This document shows, piece by piece, positions 8,492 to 18,037 of a stretch of 28,136 nucleotides of DNA. The notes beneath the pieces were generated by a model that worked only from the letters and a program-made list of their open reading frames with translations, was not told where the DNA came from and made no database searches. This DNA is from Entophlyctis helioformis (Eukaryota > Chytridiomycota > Chytridiomycetes > Chytridiales > Chytriomycetaceae). Position 1 is the first letter of the stretch. The number at the start of each line of letters is the position of its first letter. A program made the translations under genes and the position numbers. Location of the stretch: contig JAHLKH010000267.1 in NCBI GenBank assembly GCA_025526915.1, positions 1-28,136 on the forward strand. The letters are read 5' to 3'.

Positions 8492-8961
8492 TCTCCGAGT
8501 CCGTGTCGCTGTCCATGTCAGAGCCAAAGCCAGAAGCAACCCACGACGCGGACGAGTTGACTCAAGACGATCTGCTGGATGGCTTGGCATGGCAGAGGCA
8601 ACCAGGCACGACAACGTCACAATGCGCTCAAAGCGTTGAGCTGGATGGTGGTAGAGATGGCGGCGATCTGGGCAACATCGATCGAGCCAGACGGCAGCCG
8701 CATTCTCAAAGAGACGGCTTGTTTGTGGACACGGGGAGCTACGAGACAGAGGGAGAGGGAGAGGCAGATGGGGAGCCGACAAGCGCCACGGCCATGATGC
8801 CTGCAGAGGGAGGAGTGCCAGCCAGTGCAGGGACACGGGCACATGGCAACGGGTTCACTGAAGGCGAGCGACGGCTGCTGCAGTGGACGGCTGGCGGGAT
8901 CGGTCTCATGCTTGTGTGTGGACTGCCGGCCATCTGGTTGCTTGTGCCAGACCCCGCGTGA
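8377..8961 (+). pseudogene. Duplicated VTT C-terminal tail (repeat A, copy 2)
   Basis: An open frame carries a second copy of the VTT tail (from about 8492) with the same acidic motif DADELTQDDLL and the hydrophobic end GGIGLMLVCGLPAIWLL, stopping at TGA 8959-8961. No VTT core precedes it. Upstream the frame runs into a Ser/Thr-rich stretch (TQTTDATESNASTPTLT) unrelated to VTT exon 4. I see it as a duplicated 3' gene fragment. It could instead be the last exon of an unrecognised Ser/Thr-rich membrane protein, because its frame is undamaged. The stop codon TGA overlaps the first bases of the adjacent LTR. Confidence 0.55.
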
Positions 8962-9130
8962 TGATGTTAAGCATACACGACGTTCATTGGCATAGCTTGC
9001 AGTAATAAAGACACGTGCATGAGCAGTACCTGACGGACGGTGGTTGGTGCACAAGGCGACGACTGGGGCGGGCCGCCATGTGGTCTGTCAGGCGTGCACG
9101 CGTGGCATGCGATCGTGGCTGACTGTTACA
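8959..9130 (-). mobile_element. Ty3/gypsy LTR (3' LTR, unit 2)
   Basis: This is the second copy of the short LTR, again TGTAACAG to CATCATCA on the minus strand and abutting repeat A copy 2. The polypurine tract beside it has decayed (AAGGGAGGC instead of AAGGGGGGA). Several substitutions separate it from the unit 1 copy, mainly in the middle. AATAAA is kept on the plus strand. Confidence 0.65.
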
Positions 9131-10768
9131 GCCTCCCTTGACGAGGGATCCACTGGAGAACAATCGGCACAGACAGAAGGAAGCCACGATCGCTTCAAGT
9201 GCATTCACAGCGTGGCGGCGGCTGCGATGGACCGGCGGGAGTGCTGGAAGTGCCGCGAGGTACTGGTCCAGTAGCTCAGATGCAGTCTCATGCAGCTCGG
9301 CCTCTGAGCGGTACTCGTTGTGGTGCGGGCCGTAGCCGAGGTACGAGACCACAAACGAACGATGGCCGTTGCGAGCGACCTTGTGGTCAACAATCGCGTC
9401 AATCTCCCACTCAGCTTCTGCAGGGTCATCAGCAAAGGCGACTGCAGGGGGCTGAGCAGGCAGTGGCCGGCCTGGGAAAGCGGCGGCCGGATCGCGGTGC
9501 GGCTTCAGCAGACGGACATTGAACCATGGATGCAGACGCTGCATGGTCGGATGCAGAGCCAGCTTGCAGTTTAGACCATCCAGTGCGGCATTGACTTCTG
9601 TGATCGGGAATGGACCTAGCCAGTTGGGCAGGAACGCATTGGGGCAGTGTGTGTCGGTGGGCCACACAATGCCGGCGGCTTGCAGCATGACCATGTCGCC
9701 GACAGCGAAGGCAGGAGCATCACGGCGGTGGCGATCGGCGTTGCGCTTCTGCTGTTCCTGGGCCTTGACCAGGTTGTCTGTGGTATCCACGCGAGCTTTG
9801 TCAATGGCAGCGAGCAGGTCGCGGACAGCAGGCGGCGACGATGCTGCAGGCTCGTGTGGCAGCGTGCGAGGCTCGAGGCCAAAGGCGAGGAAGTACGGAG
9901 CATAGCCAGTCGATGCGCTTGGAGCAGAGTTGAGGGCGTGGACAGCCGCATTGAGCATGTGCTCCCAGTTGCTGCCGCGGTGGTTGGCGTACTTGGACAG
10001 CAGGTCCTTGAGCGTGCGGATGGTGCGTTCGGACTGGCCGTCGGTCTCCTGGTGGCGGGCCGTTGCCATGACTTGCTCAATGTCCAGCGCCGCACAGAGC
10101 GCCGTCCAGAAGGCAGACAGGAGGCGAGCGTCGCGGTCCGACACGATAGACGACGGCAGGCCGTGGCCAGCGAGCACGCATCGGTTGAGGAACAGCGCGG
10201 CAAGATCCTCGGCAGTCGCATCGCGTCGCGTCGGCACGCACTTGACAAGCTTTGTCAGGCGATCCACAACCACAAGCAGAGCGTCGTTGCCCTCGTCCGA
10301 CATGGGCATAAAGGCAATGTCGCACGCCACGGACTGGAAGCAGTCGGCAGGGATGGGCAGCGGGTGCAGCAGACCGGCAGGAGCCTGCGTCGACGAGTTG
10401 AACCGCTGGCAGGCGTCGCACGAGCCCACAAAGCGGCCGACCGACGAGGCCATGTCCGGCCAGTAGTAGTGCGCACGCAGACGGCCGTGTGTTCGTTCGC
10501 GGCCCTGGTGGCCGGCATGGGCCGGCTCGTGGTACGAGGTGAGCAGGTCGGTGCGCACTTGACCATCTGGGATGTACATGCGGCCCTCGTAGAACCACAG
10601 GCCGTCGACCAGCTCGAGCTTGGCTGCCAACTGACACTCGTGTGCAGCAGCACCAGCAGGATCGGCCTTCCAGCGAGCGACGTTGAGCAGGAACGGGTTG
10701 GCAGCAAACAGCGGGCGGATGCGAGCAGCGATGCCAGAGGTGACCGTCGTCAGGGCCGACACATCCAC
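8984..10768 (-). CDS. Ty3/gypsy chromovirus integrase with chromodomain, 5'-truncated pol (unit 2)
   Basis: This is the unit 2 copy of the integrase, a 594-codon frame without internal stops. It keeps the zinc-binding H/H/C/C residues, the D-D-x35-E triad and the chromodomain (EWEIDAIVDHK). Amino-acid differences from unit 1 include TSYHEPAH versus TMAHEPAH, DARLLSAFW versus DARFLSAFW, and GPHHNEYRS versus GPQHNVYRS. The two copies have therefore drifted without losing the frame. Truncation is at the same point (before SALTTVTSG) and no RT/RNase H is found upstream. The start is not an ATG, so the true translation start, if it is expressed, is unknown. The C-terminal ~40 residues after the polypurine tract differ from unit 1 because of indels in the LTR. 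Confidence 0.88.
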   Translation of the reverse strand: MDVSALTTVTSGIAARIRPLFAANPFLLNVARWKADPAGAAAHECQLAAKLELVDGLWFYEGRMYIPDGQVRTDLLTSYHEPAHAGHQGRERTHGRLRAHYYWPDMASSVGRFVGSCDACQRFNSSTQAPAGLLHPLPIPADCFQSVACDIAFMPMSDEGNDALLVVVDRLTKLVKCVPTRRDATAEDLAALFLNRCVLAGHGLPSSIVSDRDARLLSAFWTALCAALDIEQVMATARHQETDGQSERTIRTLKDLLSKYANHRGSNWEHMLNAAVHALNSAPSASTGYAPYFLAFGLEPRTLPHEPAASSPPAVRDLLAAIDKARVDTTDNLVKAQEQQKRNADRHRRDAPAFAVGDMVMLQAAGIVWPTDTHCPNAFLPNWLGPFPITEVNAALDGLNCKLALHPTMQRLHPWFNVRLLKPHRDPAAAFPGRPLPAQPPAVAFADDPAEAEWEIDAIVDHKVARNGHRSFVVSYLGYGPHHNEYRSEAELHETASELLDQYLAALPALPPVHRSRRHAVNALEAIVASFCLCRLFSSGSLVKGGCNSQPRSHATRARLTDHMAARPSRRLVHQPPSVRYCSCTCLYYCKLCQ

Positions 10769-12125
10769 CGTCGAGCGGCAGCAGCAGCATGTCTGGCAGC
10801 AAGACGGTGCTGGATCTCATCGTCAAGCCGCTCTTTCGTGGTCGCTGTGGACTGTGCCATGCGACGGTTGCGATGCAGTGGCCAGCTTGGAGTGACCGAG
10901 CCAATGGGACTCGTGCTGTCCTGCTCAACCTGGCACACCAGCAGGATCGCACAGTCTGCATGAGCAGCATGGAACCACTGGCCAAACAGCACTCGCAGCA
11001 GCCACTCGGATGGCGAAAGAGGACGCCACCTCAACCAGATCAGCGTGGTGGTCATCATTGGTGCCTTTGGCGATGCTGCAGATGGCTGGCATGGCTGCTC
11101 TGCGAGTGGCGTGCAGCCTTGACAGGCAGCCGAGTGCAAGCATGAGCACTGCCATCAGCAGAGCGACCGTCTCGGCTGTTGCGTCTGTGTTGATAGAGGA
11201 CCGCAGTGGTCAATGAAGGGCTGGTTGAGCGATACGCTGCACTCACAGACACGCCTGGATGCAGCCTGGTGCACCAAGGTTGAGCAAGCACACGCGGCCA
11301 TGACTGTCGGCTTCCGGCTGTGGTCGCGTGTCTGGCTGCCACTGCAACGCGCAGGTGATCCACAAGGACGCTGCTGCCCACACTCGCAGCCAGGCATCCA
11401 TCCAGCCACAGGCAGCTGCATGCCATCCAGAAATGACATTTCTGTGGCTGGCACACACTGACAGCAAGTGCAGCCTGTGTGTGTCGATGGCGTTCACTTG
11501 CCAGTCCATCCTTTGGGCGGTGCACCGCCAGCCACTCCTTGCACAGAACTGTTTGTCCGCAGATGCGATGCGATGCGATGCTGGCATGCATGCACAAGCC
11601 AACCAGCACAGTCGCAACGCAGCATCGTTGTTGATGGCGTTTTTGCGGGCGTTGGCGCAGTGTCATCCAAACGCCGATGCGCGGATCCCCTGTCACATGC
11701 AACCTGCCTCGCCATCCCATGGCTTGCGGCCAACTTTGAGCAAGCCTGCTCTTGGCGTCAAAGGAACGCCGACAGCGACTGCTGCTGTGAGCGAGCAGTC
11801 GCTATGAGACACTGGCCAGCACACATTGACAGACCACAGCTTCCCAGCAAGCCCAAACACCCCCATGTGCATGCACGCTGCCTGCTGCCTGCAGCCTTGA
11901 ACGCCGCATCCAATATCGCGCGTTTTGGATGATGACACCTTCAAACGATGGCGATGAAGGGCAGATGAGCGCGGAAAGCGATGGCGCAGCAACTGTGCCC
12001 GTGCGGCATCCTGCGGCATCCTGCGGCATCCTGCGCAGCGGCGTTTCCCTTCAAAAGGCGGGCGGTTCCCCGCACACTTTCCCTCACCATCCAACTCAAG
12101 CGAACCAAAGGATCCCCTCGACGGC
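10769..12125. other. Spacer between integrase and LRR gene, unit 2
   Basis: This is the unit 2 counterpart of 2969-4314. It differs by a longer insert near 11400-11450 (an aaatgacatttct inverted motif is unique to this copy), a deletion near 11510, and an extra ggcatcctgc copy near 12020. No gene is recognised. Confidence 0.5.
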
Positions 12126-15100
12126 ATGTCAGTTGTTCTGAAAGCCGCTCAAGACTGTGCTGTCCTTAGCAGCATCTGGCCAGACACGTTCCCTGCCAAC
12201 ATAGAGTGCTGTGGCGTAGAAGATGAAGAGGAAAACCTGCCGAAAGCGGCGTGTGATGGTGGTCGTGTCACTGAGCTGTACGTCGCTGCTCACCTACACT
12301 GTGCTGTGCGCCGCACCAGACCAGTTGACGCCGCTCTCTCCGCCTTCCATGCTCTGCTCACTCGCCTGCTCTTTGCTCTGCCCTGCTCTCTATGCATCCC
12401 TCTTGCCGCCGCCGTCATCTTCGTCTATCGCTCGTCCCCTTGTGCACCGCCATCCATGTCTCGACAACGCCATCGCCAATCCCGCACTTTCACAACAACA
12501 ACAGCCGTCTGGCTTATGGTGATGGCAAGACTGTGGACAAGGCACCCCCCAAAGCGCTTGCTGCTCTGACTGGTCTGAGAGTCCTGTAAGCGCAGTTTCC
12601 TGCCCGAAACAATCGAGATTGCCCTTGCTGACCGTTGAAGCCATTCATATGCCTTGGACCGCACTGAACAGCAACCTTAACATGAACGACTACACGTCGA
12701 TCCCTGATGATATCTTTGCCAATATGACTGCGCTTGTGGAGCTGTATGTGTTCTCTTGATCTGCCTGCTTGAGCTTGCTTTGAGATCGTGCTGACATGGG
12801 TCTGCCTCGCTTCCTTCCACATCCCAAAGCAACATTGGTGATAACAAGTTTGGCGGCATATCCATCCCATCGTCCATTGGCAACTTGCCCAACCTCGCCC
12901 AGTTGTGAGTTGCAGTGCACCGACTTTGGTGGCTGTTGCCAATGACCAAGGTTGCTGACTGATGAATGCATTCGCCATTTCTACTTCTTACACTCATGAT
13001 TCGCGCATACACATTCGGCTATGATGGATATGCCACTGCAGATATCTTATTGACGGTGGCTTTGGTGGTGAGATCCCCGCGAGTTTCGAGAAGCTGACCA
13101 ATCTTGAAAGCCTGTAAGTCACAATGTGGCATGATGTGTCTGAACGCGTGCCATGGCTTAACCGGCTGACGTTACTTCCATGTACAGATTCGTTAATGAC
13201 AACAACCTCAGAGGCATCATCCCCTCGTGGTTCAGCAACTTGAATAGTCTTGAAGGCTTGTGAGTTTCCTTCTGAATGATGATTGCCGTCCATACTTGCT
13301 ATCGACTGCCCCCTTCTGACTGTCCTTGCTCTCTTTGCAATCCAACCAACAGTCAATTCTACAACAACGAATTGCTGACTGGGCCTCTTCCAGATTTTAT
13401 CAAGCCTCTCTTCTCTTGCCAAGGTACTGGCACAAAGGTTTGCCTTCCTGAGGGTCACAAGGGCAGCAGTTGCGTCATCACCAACCCCTGTAAGTCGCAT
13501 CGCATGCTATGCTGTGGTTGGTTTGATTGTAATGATTGCGACTAACTCGTGCTGTTCAACCATCTCGCTCTGCAACAGGCTACGTTGCTCTTCCTGGCTC
13601 GGACTGCGCGATCCTCCAAGATACCATCCCTTCTGTCTTTGACAAGTATTCCGACTGCTGCAAGGTGTCAGGCGTCACCTGTGATGCCGACAACCGTGCC
13701 ACCAAGCTGTGAGTCGCCATGCTCCTCGATGCTCTGATGATGAGCATGCATTCTAACACGCTTTGCCAATCCAAGCCTGCTTCCCAACAAGAGCATCTCT
13801 GGCCAGCTGTCGGTCAAGATCGGCGGTCTCACAAAGCTTGAGGAACTGTGAGTTGTGCCTGGCTGTGCCGTGTTGATGTGCACCATGCGACACTGACCGA
13901 CTGACACTGCTGCCGCACGATCAGCGACCTTTCCAACAACGCCATCGAGGGCCCCCTTCCTGATGCGTTTGACAAGCTGACCTCGCTCGCCTCTCTGTGA
14001 GTGCATGCATGCTGGCTGGCTGATGGCGATCATCGCGGCTGTTGCTGACTCTGCATTCTCATGAACAGCAATGTCTCCAACAACAAGCTCACTGGCCCCA
14101 TTCCCAAGACTCTCACTCAGCTTGCTTCGCTCACAAAGCTGTGCGTGCCATTCCACTGAGCTGTGTTTGGATTGGCTGCACGACACGATGCTGACACGCT
14201 CGCTCCTTGCCATCCAACAGCGACATCTCTGGCAACACTGGCATGGACGGCACGCTTCCTGGGTTCCCTGTGACTCTGAAAGACTGCAAGGGCACCGATA
14301 CTGGCATCTGTGTGCCTCCCGGTCTGACTGGCACCGACTGTGGCATCGAGACCAAGTGTGAGTTGCGATGCTGGATGAATGAGCGGTGTGGATCTGTGCA
14401 GCAGCTGACGCGCGTTTCTGGTTGCTGCTAAAGGTTATGTGCCAACGACCACTGAGACCACTACTACAACCACTGAGACCACCACGACTACGACGACCAC
14501 GACGACCACGACGATCGAGTCTGCCACTGAGACTACTACAACGACTGAGACTGCCACTGAGACGACCACTACAACTGACGCTGCTCCAACCAACTCCGAG
14601 ACTGCTACTGAGACGACCACTACGACTGACGCTGCTCCAACCAACTCCGAGACTGCAACTGAGACTTCCACCGAGTCTGCTGCCATTGCTTCGTCGACCA
14701 CCACCGCGTCCGAGGCCGTTGCTCCTTCCGCGACGGCATCTGAGGCTGCATCCGCAACCACTGGCGTGCCTATTGTTGTTCTTGAGACGACCACGACCGC
14801 GTCTGCTGCCTCTGCCACTGCCGGACCCGCTGCTCCTGCTTCCACGACCGTGCCTGCTGTGCCTGCTGTCTCGATGACGGCTGCTCCTTCTGATGCCAAG
14901 ACCACCACGACCATCGTGCCTGTCGTCGTTGCTCCCACCACGACCGCCTCTGCTGCCGCTGTTGTCATCACGACCACCGTCGCACCTGTCGTTGTTGTTC
15001 CTGGTGCCACGACGACCGTTGCTGCTGTGTACGGCCAGCCATCTGCCGCTCCGTCGCCCTCTCCGTCTGGCGGTGCCTCCATCTACGGCACTGGCGACCT

Positions 15101-15236
15101 GCCTGCTGGCGAGATCTACACCAAGCACCCGCTGCCTGGCACTGGCGACGCGCCCATCCTCAGCGGTGCTGCTGCCATGGCTGCTTCGGTCGTGTCGGTC
15201 GTTGCTGCTCTCCTCGCTCCTCTCGCCCTCTTCTGA
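12126..15236 (+). CDS. Double-LRR, Thr-rich stalk, GPI-type surface protein (unit 2, intact)
   Basis: The exons are 12126-12277, 12505-12585, 12672-12743, 12830-12904, 13042-13113, 13188-13259, 13353-13489, 13579-13708, 13776-13847, 13925-13996, 14069-14140, 14221-14357 and 14434-15236. They total 1947 nt (648 aa). Module 1 has an N-cap (DCAVLSSIWP, CCGV), five LRRs and part of a sixth, and a Cys cap. Module 2 repeats the plan (DCAILQDTIPSVF, DCCKVSGVTC; LRRs such as LDLSNNAIEGPLPDAF; cap DCKGTDTGIC). Repeats are the ~24-residue LxxLxLxxNxLxGxIP type, one per 72-75 nt exon, split by phase-2 introns in the same Leu codon. A Thr/Ser/Ala/Pro/Val-rich stalk (~residues 382-600) and a small-residue plus hydrophobic tail (SGAAAMAASVVSVVAALLAP) suggest a glycosylated, GPI-anchored cell-surface protein, probably for binding or recognition. 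No signal peptide is seen; an upstream exon joining at atgtcag is possible, so the start is uncertain. Confidence 0.85.
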
Positions 15237-16314
15237 TCTGCTTTGTGATGCGTCTGCAAAGCGCGATCTGTCCGTTTCCTTTCTTCTCATGCTCTCATCC
15301 ACCAACCAAACCACACAAGATGGCACTATCATCCACCAAGACTGCAACAACAGCAGCTGCTACAACAAGACTGATACAACAGCCAATAAAGCCGGATGGT
15401 CTCCATCCACCAAAACCCACACACCACGACTTGCTTTGTGTCTCGCAGTCCCCAGTCCACAAGCAATCCCTCAACGTCTCGCTCATCAGCAACTTGTCCT
15501 CACAACGCGCCATCTCAAGATTGTCCACGATGCTGCGAGCGTCGTCCGTGCTGTTCTTGCCGCCGCTGTGAGGCTCGGGTGCTGCCAGTGCCAACAAGGA
15601 CACCAGCAGCAGCAGCGACCACACACACACACCAGCAGCCACTCAGAGACACGCCTCACTGCAACCCACTGACGCTGAGCTGACCGTCCATGGCAGCCAC
15701 CAAAGCCGCCGCTTCTGCAACCGCCGCTGCTGAGCAGTGTCTGCATCGCAGGCTCTTGGTGCTTGCCAGACTGCGCTGCTGCTGCCCAGCTGCTCCATGC
15801 CAGCATTGGCATCTCTCGCTCATCGCCAGCCGCATCCACTGCAGCAGCCGTGCCTGCCGGGTCCTGCCTGTCTGTCTCGGCTGTCTCACGCCGTGCCAGC
15901 ATCGCACACACGCGCAGCTCGGCAGCATTCGCGTCTCTGACTGCCGCGTTTCCCGCCGTGTCTGCATCTGCGTCTGCCTGTGCCTCTGCCTCTGCGTTGC
16001 CGTCTCATGCTACCGTTGCTCCAACTGGCCGCTCCTCGCTGCTGCCATCGCCGTCTGCAACCAATTGCACACGCAGCGAACTTGACTTGGCACTCAGATA
16101 CTGCCTCTTCATCAGCTGCAGTCGCCACAACCACGCCAGCAGCCAACACGCCGTCCTCTCGCTCTCAGAAACGCTCGCTGCCTGCGTCCTCGCCTGCCGT
16201 TGTTGCCACTGCACCACGATCTGCTCTGCTTCCCAAGCACACAGACCCACACGCAGACAACAGACGCGACAGAGTCCAATGCAAGCACGCCGACTCTGAC
16301 TCCTGTCACTCTTG
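15237..16314 (+). other. LRR 3' flank and Ser/Thr/Ala/Pro-rich region, unit 2
   Basis: Unit 2 counterpart of 7425-8491. It has an 18-24 bp expansion in a Ser/Ala run (SASASACASASALPS, near 15955-16005) and one indel that changes which frame stays open relative to unit 1. No clear gene model can be made. It runs into repeat A copy 3. Confidence 0.4.
15385..15390 (+). terminator. AATAAA poly(A) signal, LRR gene unit 2
   Basis: Same position relative to the LRR stop as in unit 1, about 150 nt downstream of 15236. Confidence 0.55.
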
Positions 16315-16790
16315 TCTCCGAATCCGTGTCGCTGTCCATGTCAGATTCAGAGCCAGAGCCAGAGGCAACCCACGATGCGGACGAGTTGACTCAAGACGAT
16401 CTGCTGGATGGTTGGACATCGCAAGAGCAACCGGGCTCAGCCACGTCACAGCGCGCTCAAGGCGATGAGCTGGATGGCGGTAGAGATGGCGGAGATCTCG
16501 GCAGCATCGATCGAGCCAGACGGCAGCCGCATTCCCAAAGAGACGGCTTGTTTGTGGACACGGGCAGCTACGAGACAGAGGGAGAGGGAGATGGAGATGA
16601 AGAGCCGACGAGTGCCACGGCCATGATGCCTGCAGAGGGAGGAGTGCCAGCCAGTGCAGCGACACGGGCACATGGCGACGGGTTCACTGAAGGCGAGCGA
16701 CGGCTGCTACAGTGGACGGCCGGCGGGATCGGTCTCATGCTTGTGTGTGGACTGCCGGCCATCTGGCTGCTCATGCCAGACGTCGCGTGA
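16200..16790 (+). pseudogene. Duplicated VTT C-terminal tail (repeat A, copy 3)
   Basis: This is the third copy of the tail (from about 16315), in frame to a TGA at 16788-16790 and ending GLPAIWLLMPDVA. As in copy 2, the preceding sequence is Ser/Thr-rich and not VTT core. Unlike copies 1 and 2, no LTR follows: after gtcgcgtga the sequence continues into unique DNA. This junction therefore looks like the uninterrupted 3' end of the ancestral gene. Expression as a separate protein is possible but unsupported. Confidence 0.55.
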
Positions 16791-18037
16791 GCGAGCCGAG
16801 CGACGCCGTTTCCCGCTGTTGCGAGGCAGCAGTCGCGGGAAGAGGGTCCGCCCCTGCGGTGTCACGGGGCGTGAGCGTGTGAGCGTGCAAGAGAGAGCGA
16901 GCGTGCGAGTGCACGAGTGTCGATGCGAGAGCAGGCGATAAAAGGCGGGACGGCCCCGCCCCAGATGGCGTCTGTTGCCGCGATTCACTTGCAAGGACTC
17001 GCATCCTCCTCTGGCAGGGCCGGCCGTGCGGCGGGTCCCTTGTGGGCAGCCCGTGGCCGGCCCGTTCTTTTGTATTGTTTGGAGACGACTCGGCTGGCCG
17101 CTGCGGGTAGCTGCCAAGCGACGGTCTGTCTCTGTGCTGTCTGTCTGCCTGCCTGTGAGCCTGTGCTGGCTGGCTGAGCCCTAGTGCTGTCTGTCTGCCT
17201 GTGAGCCAGCCAGCCCCGGCCTCTTGGCTCTCTTTGAGACTTGAGGTTACAGGGCTGTGCAAGCAAACAGTGCAAGCAAGCAGTGCAAGCAGTGCGGCAG
17301 GCAGGCCGTCGCACGGCACCCTGTCCAGAAGAAGTCATGGCCGCAGTCCCACCCACCCATACACCACCACCACCACCAACAACGGGAACAACCAAAGCGC
17401 ACGAGCAGACTGACGCAAGGCTGACACTGACGCTGACAGTGACTCTCTGCGTGTGTGTGTGTGTGTGTCTGTGACGGTGTCTCATGCAGGATAGGGCAGG
17501 GCAGGACAGGCCATACGGCCAGGTACCCAGACAGCGCATCAACCAATGCAGCAGCCCGTGCAGGGCAGCGCATCAACCAATGCAGCCAATGCAGCCAATG
17601 CTACCGGCCAGCCAGCCCAGCCCAGCCCAAGCCAAGCCAAGGCAATGCGCATCAACCAACGCAGACTGACTGTCGATGAGTCAGGGTGGATCACCGTGTT
17701 GATCCGTGGCGTGCAGCCAAGGCAGACTGCGCACACGGCACCGGATAAGAACTTGCCTCTTGCCTCTTGCTGTCTCTCTAGTTGTCTCTCGAGTTGGTGT
17801 CTCACGCACTCTCACCCCACAGACAGACAGCCAGCTAGCCACCAGCACTCGGCTGCTTATCTCATCAGCGAGCCATCTCAGCCAACCATCGCCGCCCGCA
17901 CGCCATCGCCTTATCGCACGGCGCAAAGAGTTGATCCGCCCGCTTTGTCGCACCTTTTTCTGCCTCTTGGTCTCTCTCTCCCAGTCACTCGCAGTCACTC
18001 GCAGTCACTCTTGACACTCGACACTTGCACTCTCGCC
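16791..18037. other. Intergenic region with simple repeats
   Basis: No gene is recognised in 1.25 kb. The first ~130 bp after repeat A are the likely native 3' flank of the VTT gene. Further on there are ctgtctgtctgcctg repeats (17125-17205), direct repeats of gtgcaagcaa (17255-17300), a (GT)n tract near 17451-17468, a CCAAT cluster, and three cagtcactcg units just before the next start codon (about 17982-18008). A gataaaagg TATA-like element occurs near 16938, but nothing confirms a promoter there. Confidence 0.6.
17543..17599 (+). promoter_or_regulatory. Cluster of four CCAAT boxes
   Basis: CCAAT occurs at 17543, 17577, 17586 and 17595, within repeats of gcgcatcaaccaatgcag. A degenerate unit (caaccaacgcag) follows near 17652. 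In fungi CCAAT boxes are bound by the HAP/NF-Y complex. The cluster lies about 440-500 bp upstream of the CBM21 gene start and on its strand, so it is a candidate upstream element. The repeats may also simply be minisatellite DNA. Confidence 0.4.

Larger units (their letters stand above)
8959..10768 (-). mobile_element. 5'-truncated Ty3/gypsy chromovirus, unit 2
   Basis: Second copy of the same truncated element, with the same truncation point and the same placement after repeat A. It most likely moved as part of the 7.8 kb tandem duplication and not by a second retrotransposition, because its flanks on both sides are duplicated too. Confidence 0.75.
8492..16314. repeat. Tandem ~7.8 kb duplication, unit 2
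   Basis: This is the second head-to-tail copy of the 690-8491 unit with the same gene order: tail fragment, minus-strand integrase, spacer, LRR gene, Ser/Thr-rich region. It is offset by about 7.8 kb. Its LRR gene is intact, unlike unit 1. It is followed at 16315 by a third copy of only the first ~475 bp. Confidence 0.9.

Noticed and set aside
17546..18037. N-terminal extension of the CBM21 protein from the ATG at 17546.
   Set aside because: The in-frame sequence is tandem-repeat DNA (CCAAT minisatellite, ctctc runs) with no conserved features; the ATG at 18038 has the better context and directly precedes the family region.
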